Origin: Halococcaceae archaeon
GTDB lineage: Archaea; Halobacteriota; Halobacteria; Halobacteriales; Halalkalicoccaceae
NCBI GenBank assembly: GCA_007129135.1
Contig: SKWB01000031.1
Coordinates: 1 to 12,798, forward strand
Direction: 5' to 3'
Length of the DNA: 12,798 bases
The translations under genes and the position numbers were made by a program. Shown piece by piece: positions 1 to 7,622 of this stretch. Numbering within the stretch: the first letter of the stretch is position 1; every line of letters starts with the position of its first letter. Below the pieces are notes generated by a model, which was not told where the DNA came from, made no database searches, and saw only the letters and a program-made list of their open reading frames with translations.

Positions 1-149
1 ACGACCGACCGAAACGGTCCGGCGAGGGCGGCGTGCTGCCAGCTACAGGCCCACGGTCCGTACCCGAGGTCCGGGATCGAGAGCACCGTCTCTCCCTCGC
101 CCTCGACGGCGTACTCGATTTCGGTACCGTCGTTCATCGCTCGCGGCAT
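1..149 (-). CDS. Alpha/beta hydrolase, N-terminal part (cut by window edge)
   Basis: The minus strand opens with ATG at 149 and reads through to the window edge without a stop, giving the first 49 residues. After a short start the protein reads GTEIEYAVEGEGETVLSIPD, then GYGPWACSWQHAALAGPF. This matches the first strands of alpha/beta-fold hydrolases: the substrate-facing first beta hairpin, the strand leading to the oxyanion-hole loop, and the start of helix A. The nucleophile elbow and catalytic His lie outside the window, so activity and substrate cannot be judged. A second in-frame ATG at 137 gives MNDGTEIEY and is equally possible. The gene starts 63 bases after the stop of the solute-binding protein gene on the same strand. 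I see no TATA-like element or clear Shine-Dalgarno sequence of its own, so cotranscription is plausible. Family assignment rests on pattern recognition of a short stretch. Confidence 0.72.
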   Translation of the reverse strand, partial: MPRAMNDGTEIEYAVEGEGETVLSIPDLGYGPWACSWQHAALAGPFRSV

Positions 150-212
150 GGACGGCCTTCTCGGCCGACCGACTTCACGTTCCCCCATCGGTCGGGCGGT
201 CGCCGTCTCCGG

Positions 213-1322
213 TCAGTCGTCCTCCTCTTCGACCATCTCCCGGAACTCCTCGATGTCGACGTTCTCCTCCAGCTGGTCGAGCGTGCCGACGATCTGCTCT
301 TCTGCCTCGTCCATGTCGCCGTACTCGACGATGTTGCCGGTCTCATCGGCCCACTCCTGGACGTCCTCGTGGTCGACGGCCGTCTCGATCGCCTCGGAGA
401 TGACCTGCCTCACGTCCTCCGGGGTCTCCGGGGGTGCGATCGCGACCTGAACGAACTGGTTGATGTAGTCCATCTCCTCGCCGTACTCGGCGATCGACTC
501 CACGTCCGGGAACGCGTCCAGTTCGAGCGTCGTGAGGTTCACCACCATCGAGACGTCGCCGGTGTCGATCGCGTCGACCGCGGAGGTGTTCGTCGCGATC
601 CCGGCGGGGACCTCGTCGGAGATCACCGCCTCGTTCACCATCGCGCCGCCGTCGTAGGGCACGGCGTTCTGCCAGTTCATGTCGTACTCGTCCCGGAGCA
701 GGTAGGCGACGACGTGGCTCGCGCTCCCGACGCCCTGGTAGGCGAAGTTGTCGATCTCGCCCTCGTCGTAGGCGTCACGGAGGTCGTCGAAGTCCTCGAT
801 CCCGTGGGCGTCGTTCGCGATGATCGTGTAGCCGAACGTGCCGTGGGTCGCGATCGGCTCGAACTCGGTGACGTCGAACTCGTCGACCTCCTCGATCAGC
901 CAGGCGAACTGCCAGCCGGGGACCGTCACCGTCCCGAAGTGGTGGCCGTCGGACTCCTGTGTGTAGAGGTGCTGTGTGCCGATCTGCTGGGAGGCGCCCT
1001 CCCGGTTGTCGATCTCGATCGACTCGCCGAGTTCCTCCTCGACGATCGGGTGGATCGTCCGGACGTACTGGTCGGTGCCGCCGCCTTCCGACCACGGCAC
1101 CATCCACTCGAGTGACTCCGTCGGGAAGTCGAGGTCCTCCTCGGCAGCGTCGTCCGCGTCGTCGGGATCCTCGACCTCGTCCGCCTCGTCGTCCGGCTCC
1201 GCGGCGTCGTCCGCGTCACCGGGGTCGTCGTCCGGCACCTCCTCGTCGTCGTCGAGACAGCCCGCCAGTGCGAACCCGGCTCCCGCCGCCCCGCCGTATC
1301 TGATGAAGCTCCGTCGTCTCAT
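213..1322 (-). CDS. TctC/Bug-family solute-binding lipoprotein (tripartite tricarboxylate transporter type)
   Basis: This is a predicted 369-residue extracytoplasmic binding protein of the TctC/Bug family, which captures carboxylates and related solutes for a TctA/TctB secondary transporter. The N-terminus MRRRSFIRYGGAAGAGFALAGC has a twin-arginine motif and a lipobox ending at Cys22, so Tat export and lipid anchoring are expected. Residues 23-65 are an Asp/Glu-rich spacer (27 acidic residues of 43 by hand count). The binding domain starts near residue 72 with LEWMVPWSEGGGTDQYVR, the glycine-rich first loop typical of the family. Later NREGASQQIGTQ and YQGVGSASHV resemble the ligand-contacting loops. 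I chose ATG at 1322 over the in-frame ATG at 1361. The later start begins just before the Tat motif and lies about 29 bases downstream of a TTTT-containing element, whereas the earlier one would put residues before the signal peptide. No TctA or TctB gene is visible. The ligand is unknown. Confidence 0.88.
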   Translation of the reverse strand: MRRRSFIRYGGAAGAGFALAGCLDDDEEVPDDDPGDADDAAEPDDEADEVEDPDDADDAAEEDLDFPTESLEWMVPWSEGGGTDQYVRTIHPIVEEELGESIEIDNREGASQQIGTQHLYTQESDGHHFGTVTVPGWQFAWLIEEVDEFDVTEFEPIATHGTFGYTIIANDAHGIEDFDDLRDAYDEGEIDNFAYQGVGSASHVVAYLLRDEYDMNWQNAVPYDGGAMVNEAVISDEVPAGIATNTSAVDAIDTGDVSMVVNLTTLELDAFPDVESIAEYGEEMDYINQFVQVAIAPPETPEDVRQVISEAIETAVDHEDVQEWADETGNIVEYGDMDEAEEQIVGTLDQLEENVDIEEFREMVEEEDD

Positions 1323-1346
1323 GCGTGTGACGTAGCTCGGATCTCG

Positions 1347-1356
1347 TTCAAAACTC
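1347..1356 (-). promoter_or_regulatory. Candidate core promoter of the solute-binding protein gene
   Basis: On the minus strand the sequence AGTTTTGAAC is centred about 29 bases before the chosen ATG at 1322, the spacing expected for a haloarchaeal TATA element driving a nearly leaderless transcript. A second A/T-rich element, GTTAAA at 1361-1366, lies just upstream. The T-run could also help terminate alaS, whose stop is at 1394-1396. Both roles are inferred. Confidence 0.4.
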
Positions 1357-1393
1357 TTCATTTAACGGTGGTTCTCTCCGATAACTCCGACGG

Positions 1394-4159
1394 CTACGCG
1401 TCGAGCACCTGTCGGAGGATCTCGGGGGCGGCCTCGAGCGCCTCGTCGAGCCTCTCGGACTCGGGACCGCCGCCCTGTGCGAAGTCGGGCGGGCCGCCGC
1501 CGCCGCCGCCGACCCGCGAGGCGAGTTCACCGACGACCTCGCCCGCGTTGATCCCCGCCCCGTCGGGCACCGCGACGACGAACTGTGCGCCCTCGGCCGC
1601 GCTACCGAGGACCGCGACGTTGCCCTCCTCCGCGATGGCGTTGGCCGTCGCCCGGAGTTCGTCCGCGCCGCCGTCCAGTCGCTGGATCACGGCCGTCGTC
1701 CCGCCGACGTCCACCGCCTCGCCCTCGCCGGTCCGGAGCTCCGCGAGTTCGGCGTTCAGCGCGTCGATCTCCTTGCCGCGGGCCTTCCACTCCTCGAAGA
1801 AGCGTTCCGCAGTCGCGGGCACCTCGCCCGGCGAGACGTCGAGCACCTCGGCGGCGTCGTAGAGGGCCTCTTCGGTCTCCTGGGTGGCCTGGATCGCGGC
1901 GGGCCCGGCGGCGAACGTCAGCCGTTCGACGCCGTCCTGGATCCGCTCGGTCGAGAGCAGTTTGATCGCGCCGATCTCGCCCGTGCGGGAGACGTGCGTG
2001 CCACCGCAGGCCTGGACGTCCTCGCCGACGTGGATCAGCCGGATCCGCTCGCCCGGTGGGATCCCGCCCTGGTAGAGGTCGAAGCCGTGGGTCGCCTCGG
2101 CCTCGTTCCGGTGGGGCCACTCCTGGGTGACCGGGAGGTTCGCGATCACGAGTTCGTTCGCGATTCGTTCGATCTCCCGCGCCTGCTCGCGGGTGATCCG
2201 CTCGTAGTGTCTGACGTCGAGGCGGGCGCTCTGGACCCCCTTCTGTGCGCCCGCCTGTCTGATGTGCTCGCCGAGGACCCCCCGTGCGGCGAAGCCGACG
2301 ACGTGCGTCGCCGTGTGGTGGCGCGCGAGCGCCGCCCGCCGTTCGACGTCGATCCGGCCCGTGACGAACCCGCCCTTCCCCGGGTCCTCGTCGGTCCGGT
2401 GGACGATCACGCCGTCGTGCTCCTGGACGTCGACCACCTCGACGGTCGTCTCCTCACCCGAGAGCGTCCCCGTGTCCGCGGGCTGGCCGCCCCCCTCCGG
2501 GTAGAAGTACGTCTGGTCGAGGACGACGTCGTAGCCCCCCTCCCGCTCGAGGACGTCGAGGACGACCGCCTCGAACTCCCCGCGCTCCTGGTCGTCGTAG
2601 TAGAGCTTCTCGGTCGCCGGGAGCTCCGAGAGCCGTTCGTCGTGTTCGTCCTCGGTCGCCTCGGCCTGCGCCTCGTCGTGACGGGCGGCGACCTGCGCGT
2701 AGAAGTCGTCCGGAACCTCGACCGACGCCCCCTCGCGCTCGGCGATCTCCTCGACCATGTCCGGCTGGATGCCGTGGGAGTCGTAGAGTTCGATCAGCTC
2801 CGAGACCGGGATGGGCTCCTCGCGCCCGGCGTACTCCTCGGCGAGCGACTCGACCCGCCGCCCGCCGCGTTCGAGTGTCTCCCGGTACTTCTCGACCTCC
2901 GTCCGAACGATGTCCCGGATCGTATCGCGGTTCTCGTAGCCGAGGCGCTCGGCCTGCATGTCCACCAGTTCGTCGAGCGGGGCGTCCACTCCCACGGTGT
3001 CACAGAGCCGTTTCGTCCGCCGGAGCACCATCCGCGCGAGGTAGCCCGTCGCGACGTTCGAGGGGACGATGCCGTCGCCGAGCATGTACGCGAGAGTGCG
3101 ACAGTGATCGGCGATGGCGTAGATCGCTTCGAGGGGAGAGAGCAGCGCGTCGAGTTCCTCGGGAGTCGTATCGAGTTCGGCGGCCATCTCAGCGCGGGCG
3201 CTCTCGACGTCCTCGATCTCGTCGACGTCCATGTTGCCGGCGATCGCCGCCGCCCGGCCGATCAGCTCCCTCTCGGCCTCGGTGTGCTCGACGCCCGCGT
3301 TCTCCGAGAGGAACGCGATCATGTCGGGGTAGACCGCCTCGTAGACCGTCGGCGTGCCCTGCGAGACCCAGGTCCACCGTTCGAGCCCGTAGCCCGTGTC
3401 CACGATGTAGGTGTCCATGAACGAGTACGAGTTGCCGTCTTTCATCTCGTACTCGCCGTCGGGGTCCTGCTCCATGCACATGAAGACGAGCGTCGCCAGT
3501 TCGACGCCCTCGTAGATGACCTCGATCGCCGGCCCCGCGTTGCCGCCGCCGACCCACGGGTCCTCGATGTAGGTGATCTCCTCGACGGGGACGCCGAGCG
3601 ACTCGAAGAACTCGTCGCAGTACTCGACGGTCTCGTCCTTCCAGTAGACCTCCCCGTAGTAGGCGTACTCGTCGGGGTCGACCTCCTCCTGCGTGTTGAA
3701 CGCGTGGTGGGCCATCATCTCGAACGCCATCGTGTGCCGACCCGTCTTCCCGACGTTGTCGATGTCCTGCATCCGGATGCAGGGCTGGGAGATCGTCAGG
3801 GGGTTTGCCGGCGGCGGGGTCTTCCCACCGGTCACGAGCGGCTGGAAGTCGTAGATCGACGCCTGGGTCAGCAGGACGTCGTCGCGCCAGCGGTTCGCAG
3901 CCACGGGGTAGGGGTCGATCCGTTCGTGGTCGTTCTCCTCGAAGAAGGAGAGGAACGCCTCGCGCATCTCCTCTAGGGTGTACTCCTCGTCGAAGCCGGG
4001 GTTCCCGATGAAGGTGTACTCGCCACAGGGCGGCTCCCCACAGATCTCCTGGTCGTGGTTTCGCGTCCAGAAGTGAGCGCCACAGCCGGGACACTCCTTT
4101 CTGGTGAAGTCGTTCGCCTCGAAATACTCGAGGCGATACTCGGCGTCGAGGTCGCTCAT
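1394..4159 (-). CDS. alaS: Alanine--tRNA ligase (archaeal type)
   Basis: AlaRS joins alanine to tRNA-Ala in the cytoplasm and hydrolyses mischarged Ser- or Gly-tRNA-Ala. The 921-residue product has the archaeal N-terminal Cys cluster (CPGCG near 23-27, then C40 and C45). A class II catalytic core follows, with motif 2 near residues 123-152 and the [20 protein letters not shown] segment at about 204-223. The editing/SerRS-like half carries the metal-site motifs HTATH (H615, H619) and CGGTH (C718, H722). A C-terminal DHHA1/C-Ala part has a six-Gly run followed by PPDFAQGGG at about 885-898. All diagnostic residues are present, so it should be active in charging and editing. The frame stays open another 134 codons upstream, but that stretch is antisense to acyP. 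ATG at 4159 starts [13 protein letters not shown], the expected N-terminus, and has AGAGGGGG just before it. It is divergent from acyP. Confidence 0.97.
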   Translation of the reverse strand: MSDLDAEYRLEYFEANDFTRKECPGCGAHFWTRNHDQEICGEPPCGEYTFIGNPGFDEEYTLEEMREAFLSFFEENDHERIDPYPVAANRWRDDVLLTQASIYDFQPLVTGGKTPPPANPLTISQPCIRMQDIDNVGKTGRHTMAFEMMAHHAFNTQEEVDPDEYAYYGEVYWKDETVEYCDEFFESLGVPVEEITYIEDPWVGGGNAGPAIEVIYEGVELATLVFMCMEQDPDGEYEMKDGNSYSFMDTYIVDTGYGLERWTWVSQGTPTVYEAVYPDMIAFLSENAGVEHTEAERELIGRAAAIAGNMDVDEIEDVESARAEMAAELDTTPEELDALLSPLEAIYAIADHCRTLAYMLGDGIVPSNVATGYLARMVLRRTKRLCDTVGVDAPLDELVDMQAERLGYENRDTIRDIVRTEVEKYRETLERGGRRVESLAEEYAGREEPIPVSELIELYDSHGIQPDMVEEIAEREGASVEVPDDFYAQVAARHDEAQAEATEDEHDERLSELPATEKLYYDDQERGEFEAVVLDVLEREGGYDVVLDQTYFYPEGGGQPADTGTLSGEETTVEVVDVQEHDGVIVHRTDEDPGKGGFVTGRIDVERRAALARHHTATHVVGFAARGVLGEHIRQAGAQKGVQSARLDVRHYERITREQAREIERIANELVIANLPVTQEWPHRNEAEATHGFDLYQGGIPPGERIRLIHVGEDVQACGGTHVSRTGEIGAIKLLSTERIQDGVERLTFAAGPAAIQATQETEEALYDAAEVLDVSPGEVPATAERFFEEWKARGKEIDALNAELAELRTGEGEAVDVGGTTAVIQRLDGGADELRATANAIAEEGNVAVLGSAAEGAQFVVAVPDGAGINAGEVVGELASRVGGGGGGPPDFAQGGGPESERLDEALEAAPEILRQVLDA

Positions 4160-4181
4160 TGCCCCCTCTCGCTTGCCCGGC

Positions 4182-4200
4182 TCCAAAACAGTTGCGCAAC
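4182..4200 (-). promoter_or_regulatory. Candidate alaS promoter with adjoining 10-bp palindrome
   Basis: On the minus strand TGTTTTGG (TTTT at 4185-4188) is centred 27 bases before the alaS ATG, the position of a TATA element for a leaderless transcript. Directly upstream of it, at 4191-4200, lies the perfect palindrome GTTGCGCAAC. It could be a regulator site in the 111-base gap between alaS and acyP. The match to a consensus TATA box is only partial. Confidence 0.4.
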
Positions 4201-4257
4201 GCCGGGAGACGGGCCGTCGAGCCGCACGCGACGGGTCAAGCGCTTTCACCGGGCGAC

Positions 4258-4263
4258 GAGGAG
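4258..4263 (+). promoter_or_regulatory. Shine-Dalgarno sequence of acyP
   Basis: GAGGAG ends seven bases before the ATG at 4271 and complements the 3' end of archaeal 16S rRNA. It supports that start over the out-of-frame ATG at 4264. Together with the CDF gene, this is one of only two convincing ribosome binding sites I see in the window. Confidence 0.6.
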
Positions 4264-4270
4264 ATGGCTC

Positions 4271-4546
4271 ATGCCAGAGAGACGCGTCCACCTCTTCGTC
4301 TCCGGGAACGTCCAGGACGTCCACTTCCGCGACAACGCCCACGAGACCGCCCGTGCCCACGACCTGACCGGCTGGGTTCGCAATTTGGATGACGGCCGCG
4401 TCGAGGCGGTCTTCGAGGGAGAGGAGGAGGACATCGAGACGATGGTCGAGTGGTGCCACCGCGGCCCGGTCAAGGCAGACGTGGAGGGCGTCGAGGTCGA
4501 GGAGGGCGACCCGCAGGGCGACCTGGAAGACGTCGAGAAGCACTGA
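4271..4546 (+). CDS. acyP: Acylphosphatase with an altered signature loop
   Basis: This is a 91-residue acylphosphatase, a small cytosolic enzyme that hydrolyses acyl-phosphate bonds (for example carbamoyl phosphate or 1,3-bisphosphoglycerate). The length is typical. The first signature reads [10 protein letters not shown], giving the phosphate-cradle Arg at R20. The second reads [17 protein letters not shown], giving the water-orienting Asn at N38. The [16 protein letters not shown] segment matches the usual C-terminal part. The odd feature is Asp16, where the family motif VQGVxFR almost always has Gly. The codon is GAC, one base from GGC. An acidic side chain in the phosphate-binding loop could weaken activity or change the ligand, although both catalytic residues remain. 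The gene is divergent from alaS and ends 50 bases before the TspO gene on the same strand. Confidence 0.93.
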   Translation: MPERRVHLFVSGNVQDVHFRDNAHETARAHDLTGWVRNLDDGRVEAVFEGEEEDIETMVEWCHRGPVKADVEGVEVEEGDPQGDLEDVEKH

Positions 4547-4566
4547 GCGAGGACGACTCACGAAGC

Positions 4567-4589
4567 GTTAGGGGGTTCGCGCCCCTAGC
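4567..4589 (+). other. Hairpin between acyP and the TspO gene
   Basis: An eight-pair stem including one G-U pair forms around TAGGGG (4569-4574) and CCCCTA (4582-4587), closing a seven-base loop. It begins 21 bases after the acyP stop and ends eight bases before the TspO ATG. It has no T-run behind it. It could reduce read-through or sit in a 5' leader, or, if the TspO mRNA is leaderless, act only at the DNA level. Confidence 0.35.
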
Positions 4590-4596
4590 CGGAGCC

Positions 4597-5106
4597 ATGA
4601 CGCTGACCGAAACGCTCCGGTCGGACGGACTCGGTGGGTCGTTCGACCCGAGAGAGCTACTCGTCGCCCTGGGGTTCGTTCTCGGGGTGAACCTGATCGG
4701 GGCCTCGCCCGCGTTCGCCGTCGGCAGCGACACCGGCTGGATCGACCGCCCGGCGTTCTACCCCCCGGAGATCGTCTTCCCGGTCGCCTGGACCCTCATC
4801 TTCACCTGTCTCGGCCTCGCCTGCTACCTGCTCTACCGCCGGGGACTCGACAGGCGCGACGTACGGGCCGCGTTCGGCCTCTTCGCCGTCCAGATGGTGC
4901 TCAACCTCGCGTGGACGCCCGCGTTCTTCGGCCTCCAGAGCCCGGCGGCCGGCCTCGCGGTGATCGTCCCGCTCTGGGCCGCCATCCTCGCCACCGCCTA
5001 CGCCTTCGCCCGGGTCGACAGGCGCGCAGCGGCGCTCTTCCTTCCCTACATCGGCTGGGTGAGCTTCGCGGTCGTCCTCAACTACTCGATATGGGCGATC
5101 AACTGA
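4597..5106 (+). CDS. tspO: TspO/MBR family membrane protein
   Basis: The 169-residue protein belongs to the TspO/MBR (tryptophan-rich sensory protein, peripheral benzodiazepine receptor) family. These are five-helix membrane proteins that bind porphyrins and other hydrophobic ligands and have been tied to light, oxygen or stress responses. Five hydrophobic segments fit, at about 21-42, 58-80, 91-111, 116-138 and 143-168. Family marks include W48 and the RPAFYPP loop (51-57), VAWTLIFTCLGLA (63-75), Q99 with LNLAWTPAFF (102-111), LW (126-127), LPYIGWVSFAVVLN (149-162) and W166. ATG at 4597 is the first plausible start. Its only ribosome-site-like sequence, GGAG, lies two bases upstream and is too close to be convincing. 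The N-terminal 20 residues are a hydrophilic extension. Its ligand and role here are not known. The nearby sensor kinase is on the same strand but 178 bases away with its own candidate promoter. Confidence 0.92.
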   Translation: MTLTETLRSDGLGGSFDPRELLVALGFVLGVNLIGASPAFAVGSDTGWIDRPAFYPPEIVFPVAWTLIFTCLGLACYLLYRRGLDRRDVRAAFGLFAVQMVLNLAWTPAFFGLQSPAAGLAVIVPLWAAILATAYAFARVDRRAAALFLPYIGWVSFAVVLNYSIWAIN

Positions 5107-5131
5107 TCGGAACGCCCCCCGACAGCCATCC

Positions 5132-5187
5132 CCTCCCGTTCGGGAGGCGTGCCCGCCGCGGCGGCGTCCCGTGGCGGTGGTCCACCG
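5132..5187. repeat. Cluster of three GC-rich inverted repeats after tspO
   Basis: Three dyads follow one another: CCTCCC-GTTC-GGGAGG (5132-5147), the perfect palindrome CCGCCGCGGCGG (5153-5164) and CGGTGG-T-CCACCG (5175-5187). The first starts 25 bases after the tspO stop and could form a strong hairpin. None is followed by a T-run. Terminator, regulator binding or chance in GC-rich DNA are all possible. No gene is visible in the 178 bases from 5107 to 5284. Confidence 0.4.
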
Positions 5188-5215
5188 ATCCGGACGACCG
5201 CCGCCGATCTGTCGG

Positions 5216-5236
5216 CCGGAACTGTTATTCTTCCGG
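5216..5236 (+). promoter_or_regulatory. Candidate kinase promoter lying inside an inverted repeat
   Basis: CCGGAA (5216-5221) and TTCCGG (5231-5236) are perfect inverted repeats separated by nine bases holding the only A/T-rich element in this gap, GTTATT. If GTTATT is the TATA box, transcription would start near 5253. That gives a leader of about 30 bases containing a six-pair hairpin, GACCGT-CCG-ACGGTC at 5258-5272. The symmetry centre coincides with the box, the layout of an operator where bound protein would exclude TBP. Confidence 0.4.
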
Positions 5237-5284
5237 AGAGGTTCTCGACGGTAGTCAGACCGTCCGACGGTCCGCGTGATCCAC

Positions 5285-7621
5285 ATGTTCGATGACCTCT
5301 CGCTCGCACGAATCGTCGAGGCGACCGACGAGGGCCTGTTCGTCACCGATCCGTCGCACTCGCTCGTCTACCTGAACGACGCGTTCGCCTCGATCGTCGG
5401 CGAGGAGCCTCGCGACCTACTGGGCCGTGACCTCTCGGTGCTCTCGGGGCGGGGGGTCGTCTCGACCGCGACGGTGCGAGAACTCCGTTCGGCCATCGAT
5501 CGGATCACCGGCGGGGAGGAGCGGGTGCTCTCGATCGAGCGCCCGGTCTTCCACGACGACGGGGAGAGCCTCGACGCCGCCTTCGACCTGAGTTCGCTCG
5601 CGGACGAGGAGAACGACCGGACACACGTCGTCGTCTTCGTCAGGGACATCGGCGACCGGCGGGCGGCCGAGGAGCGTCTCGACGCCCAGTCCCGACGCAT
5701 CGAGCGGCTTCACGAGGGGTCGACGGCGATGATCGCCTGCCGGGAGGAGTCCGAGGTGTACGACCTCGCGGTGGAGGTCGCCGAGGACGTCCTCGCGTTC
5801 GAACTCTGTTCGATCCTCGTCGCCGAGGGCGAGTGGCTCGTCCCACAGTCCTGGTCTGCAGGGACGGAACTGTCGGGTATCCGAACGATGCGGATCGACG
5901 AGGGGCTCGCCGGGCGGACGTACACGAGCGGGGAGTCGCGGCTCGTCCCGGTCGTCGAACGGGACCCGGACGCGGACCCGGCCTCCGAGGGCTACCGGTC
6001 GGGCGTGAGCGTCCCGGTCGGCGGGATCGGCGTCTTCCAGGCGGTCGCGACCGAGACGCACGCGTTCGACGAACGCGACGTGAAGCTCGTCGAACTGCTC
6101 ATGTCGACGGTGGCGGAGGCGGTCGCCCGTATCCGCGCTGAGTCGCGGCTTGCGACCGAACACGACCGCCTGGCCGCGCTCTTCGAGAACGTCCCGGAGC
6201 CAGTGGTGAGTTACGACGTCGACGCGGGCGGCGCGGTCGTCAGGGCGGTCAACCCCGCGTTCGAGCGGGTCTTCGACTTCGATCCCACGGCCATCCCCAT
6301 CGAGGAGCTCAACGCGCGCTTCGTTCCCGAGGGCGAGGAGCCGACCGCAGCGGCGCTCGACGAACGGATCGTCGGGGGTGAGCGGTTCACGACCGAGGTC
6401 ACACGGGTGGCCGGCGACGGCACCCGGGAGTTCCTCGTCCACGTCGTCCCGACTGTCGACGAGGGAGAGAGCTCCAGCGGGTTCGTCATATACACCGACA
6501 TAACCGAGGGGAAGTCCCACGAGCGACGGCTGGACGACCTCCACGGCGTGACTCGCGAGCTGATGGCCGCCGAGACCGACGCGGAGGTGGCCGGAACCGC
6601 CCTCCGGGCGGCCCGCGAGGTGCTCGAACTCGACATGGCCGCGGTCTACCTCTACGACGCCGAGAGCGACGTCCTGCAGCCGACCGCCGCCACCGCGGAC
6701 GCCACCGACGCGTTCGCGCCGCTGCCGGAGTTCGAGCGCGGTTCCGGGGTGGCCTGGCGGGCGTTCGAGACCGGTGAACCGTTCGTAACACCCGATATCC
6801 GGCGGCACGAGGACCTCTACAACCCCGAGACGGAGATCCGCACGGAGCTGATCTTCCCGTTCGGCGAGTACGGCATCGGCATCGCCGGCAGCACCGAGGT
6901 GGGGGCGTTCTCGGAGTCGACGGTCTCGCTCGCGCGCGTCCTCGCCGCGAACGTCGAGGCCGCCCTGGAGCGCGCCGAGCGCGAGGCGACGCTCAGAGAG
7001 CGCGAACGGGACCTCGCGCGGCAGAACGAACGCCTCTCGGAGTTCGCGGGCGTCGTCAGTCACGACCTCCGCAACCCGCTCACGGTCGCCCGGGGCTACC
7101 TCGGGATGCTCGACGGCGACGAGGAGCTCATCGCGCGGATCGACGACGCCCACCGCCGGATGGACGCGCTCACGGACGACCTGCTCTCGCTCGCCCGCGA
7201 GGGGAAGGTCGTCGGCGAGACCGAGCGGGTGGAGCTCGCGGAGGTGGCCCGGGAGGCCTGGTCGGTCGTCGAGACGGCCGACGCGACGCTCCGGGTGGAG
7301 GGGCCGGGGGCGGTCGAGGCCGACCCGGATCGGCTGGTCGAGCTGTTCGCGAACCTCTACCGGAACGCCGTCGAACACGGCGGAGCGGACGTGACCGTCA
7401 CCGTCTCCGACATCGAGGAGGGGTTCGCCGTGGCCGACGACGGCCCCGGGATCCCGCCCGAGGAGCGCTCTGCCGCGCTCGACGCCGGCTACACCACCGG
7501 CGAGGACGGCACCGGCCTCGGCCTCGCCATCGTCAACCGGATCGCCGAGGCCCACGCCTGGACGGTCTCCCTGGACGAGAGCGAGAGCGGCGGAACGCGC
7601 GTCGTCTTCACGGTCGAGTGA
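5285..7621 (+). CDS. Soluble multi-sensor histidine kinase (PAS-GAF-PAS-GAF-HisKA-HATPase)
   Basis: This 778-residue protein is predicted to sense small cytosolic signals and autophosphorylate on His. It has no membrane segment or signal peptide. By eye the domains are PAS (about 6-120), GAF (140-285), PAS (293-410, ending GFVIYTDITEGKSHERRL), GAF (416-565), a charged coiled-coil linker (560-585), HisKA with SHDLRNPL and phospho-acceptor H593, and HATPase_c. The HATPase_c domain has the N box FANLYRNAVEHGG (N694), the G1 box DDGPGIP (718-724) and the G2 box GTGLGLAI (742-749). All catalytic motifs are intact. ATG at 5285 was preferred. The alternative GTG at 5276 adds three residues, and a hairpin ends three bases before it. 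No response regulator gene is in the window, so it is an orphan kinase, common in haloarchaea. The repeated PAS/GAF layout resembles haloarchaeal bat-like sensors. Ligands cannot be predicted. Confidence 0.93.
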   Translation: MFDDLSLARIVEATDEGLFVTDPSHSLVYLNDAFASIVGEEPRDLLGRDLSVLSGRGVVSTATVRELRSAIDRITGGEERVLSIERPVFHDDGESLDAAFDLSSLADEENDRTHVVVFVRDIGDRRAAEERLDAQSRRIERLHEGSTAMIACREESEVYDLAVEVAEDVLAFELCSILVAEGEWLVPQSWSAGTELSGIRTMRIDEGLAGRTYTSGESRLVPVVERDPDADPASEGYRSGVSVPVGGIGVFQAVATETHAFDERDVKLVELLMSTVAEAVARIRAESRLATEHDRLAALFENVPEPVVSYDVDAGGAVVRAVNPAFERVFDFDPTAIPIEELNARFVPEGEEPTAAALDERIVGGERFTTEVTRVAGDGTREFLVHVVPTVDEGESSSGFVIYTDITEGKSHERRLDDLHGVTRELMAAETDAEVAGTALRAAREVLELDMAAVYLYDAESDVLQPTAATADATDAFAPLPEFERGSGVAWRAFETGEPFVTPDIRRHEDLYNPETEIRTELIFPFGEYGIGIAGSTEVGAFSESTVSLARVLAANVEAALERAEREATLRERERDLARQNERLSEFAGVVSHDLRNPLTVARGYLGMLDGDEELIARIDDAHRRMDALTDDLLSLAREGKVVGETERVELAEVAREAWSVVETADATLRVEGPGAVEADPDRLVELFANLYRNAVEHGGADVTVTVSDIEEGFAVADDGPGIPPEERSAALDAGYTTGEDGTGLGLAIVNRIAEAHAWTVSLDESESGGTRVVFTVE

Positions 7622-7622
7622 G

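Noticed and set aside
33..1115. Plus-strand open frame (360 codons) opposite the solute-binding protein
   Set aside because: It is antisense to a lipoprotein with Tat signal and family motifs, and its product shows no domain.
1494..1514. CCG trinucleotide run
   Set aside because: These are the glycine codons of the conserved Gly-rich motif in the AlaRS C-terminal domain, not an intergenic microsatellite.
1994..3976. Long plus-strand open frame (660 codons) across alaS
   Set aside because: It is antisense to the well-supported alaS gene and its product is Val/Leu/Asp/Arg-rich without any domain. Such shadow frames are expected in high-G+C haloarchaeal genes.
4160..4561. N-terminal extension of alaS in the same frame
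   Set aside because: It runs antisense through acyP and past a good promoter. The conserved AlaRS N-terminus starts at 4159.
5417..7555. Long minus-strand open frame (712 codons) across the histidine kinase
   Set aside because: The plus strand encodes intact PAS, GAF, HisKA and HATPase motifs. The antisense product has no recognisable feature.
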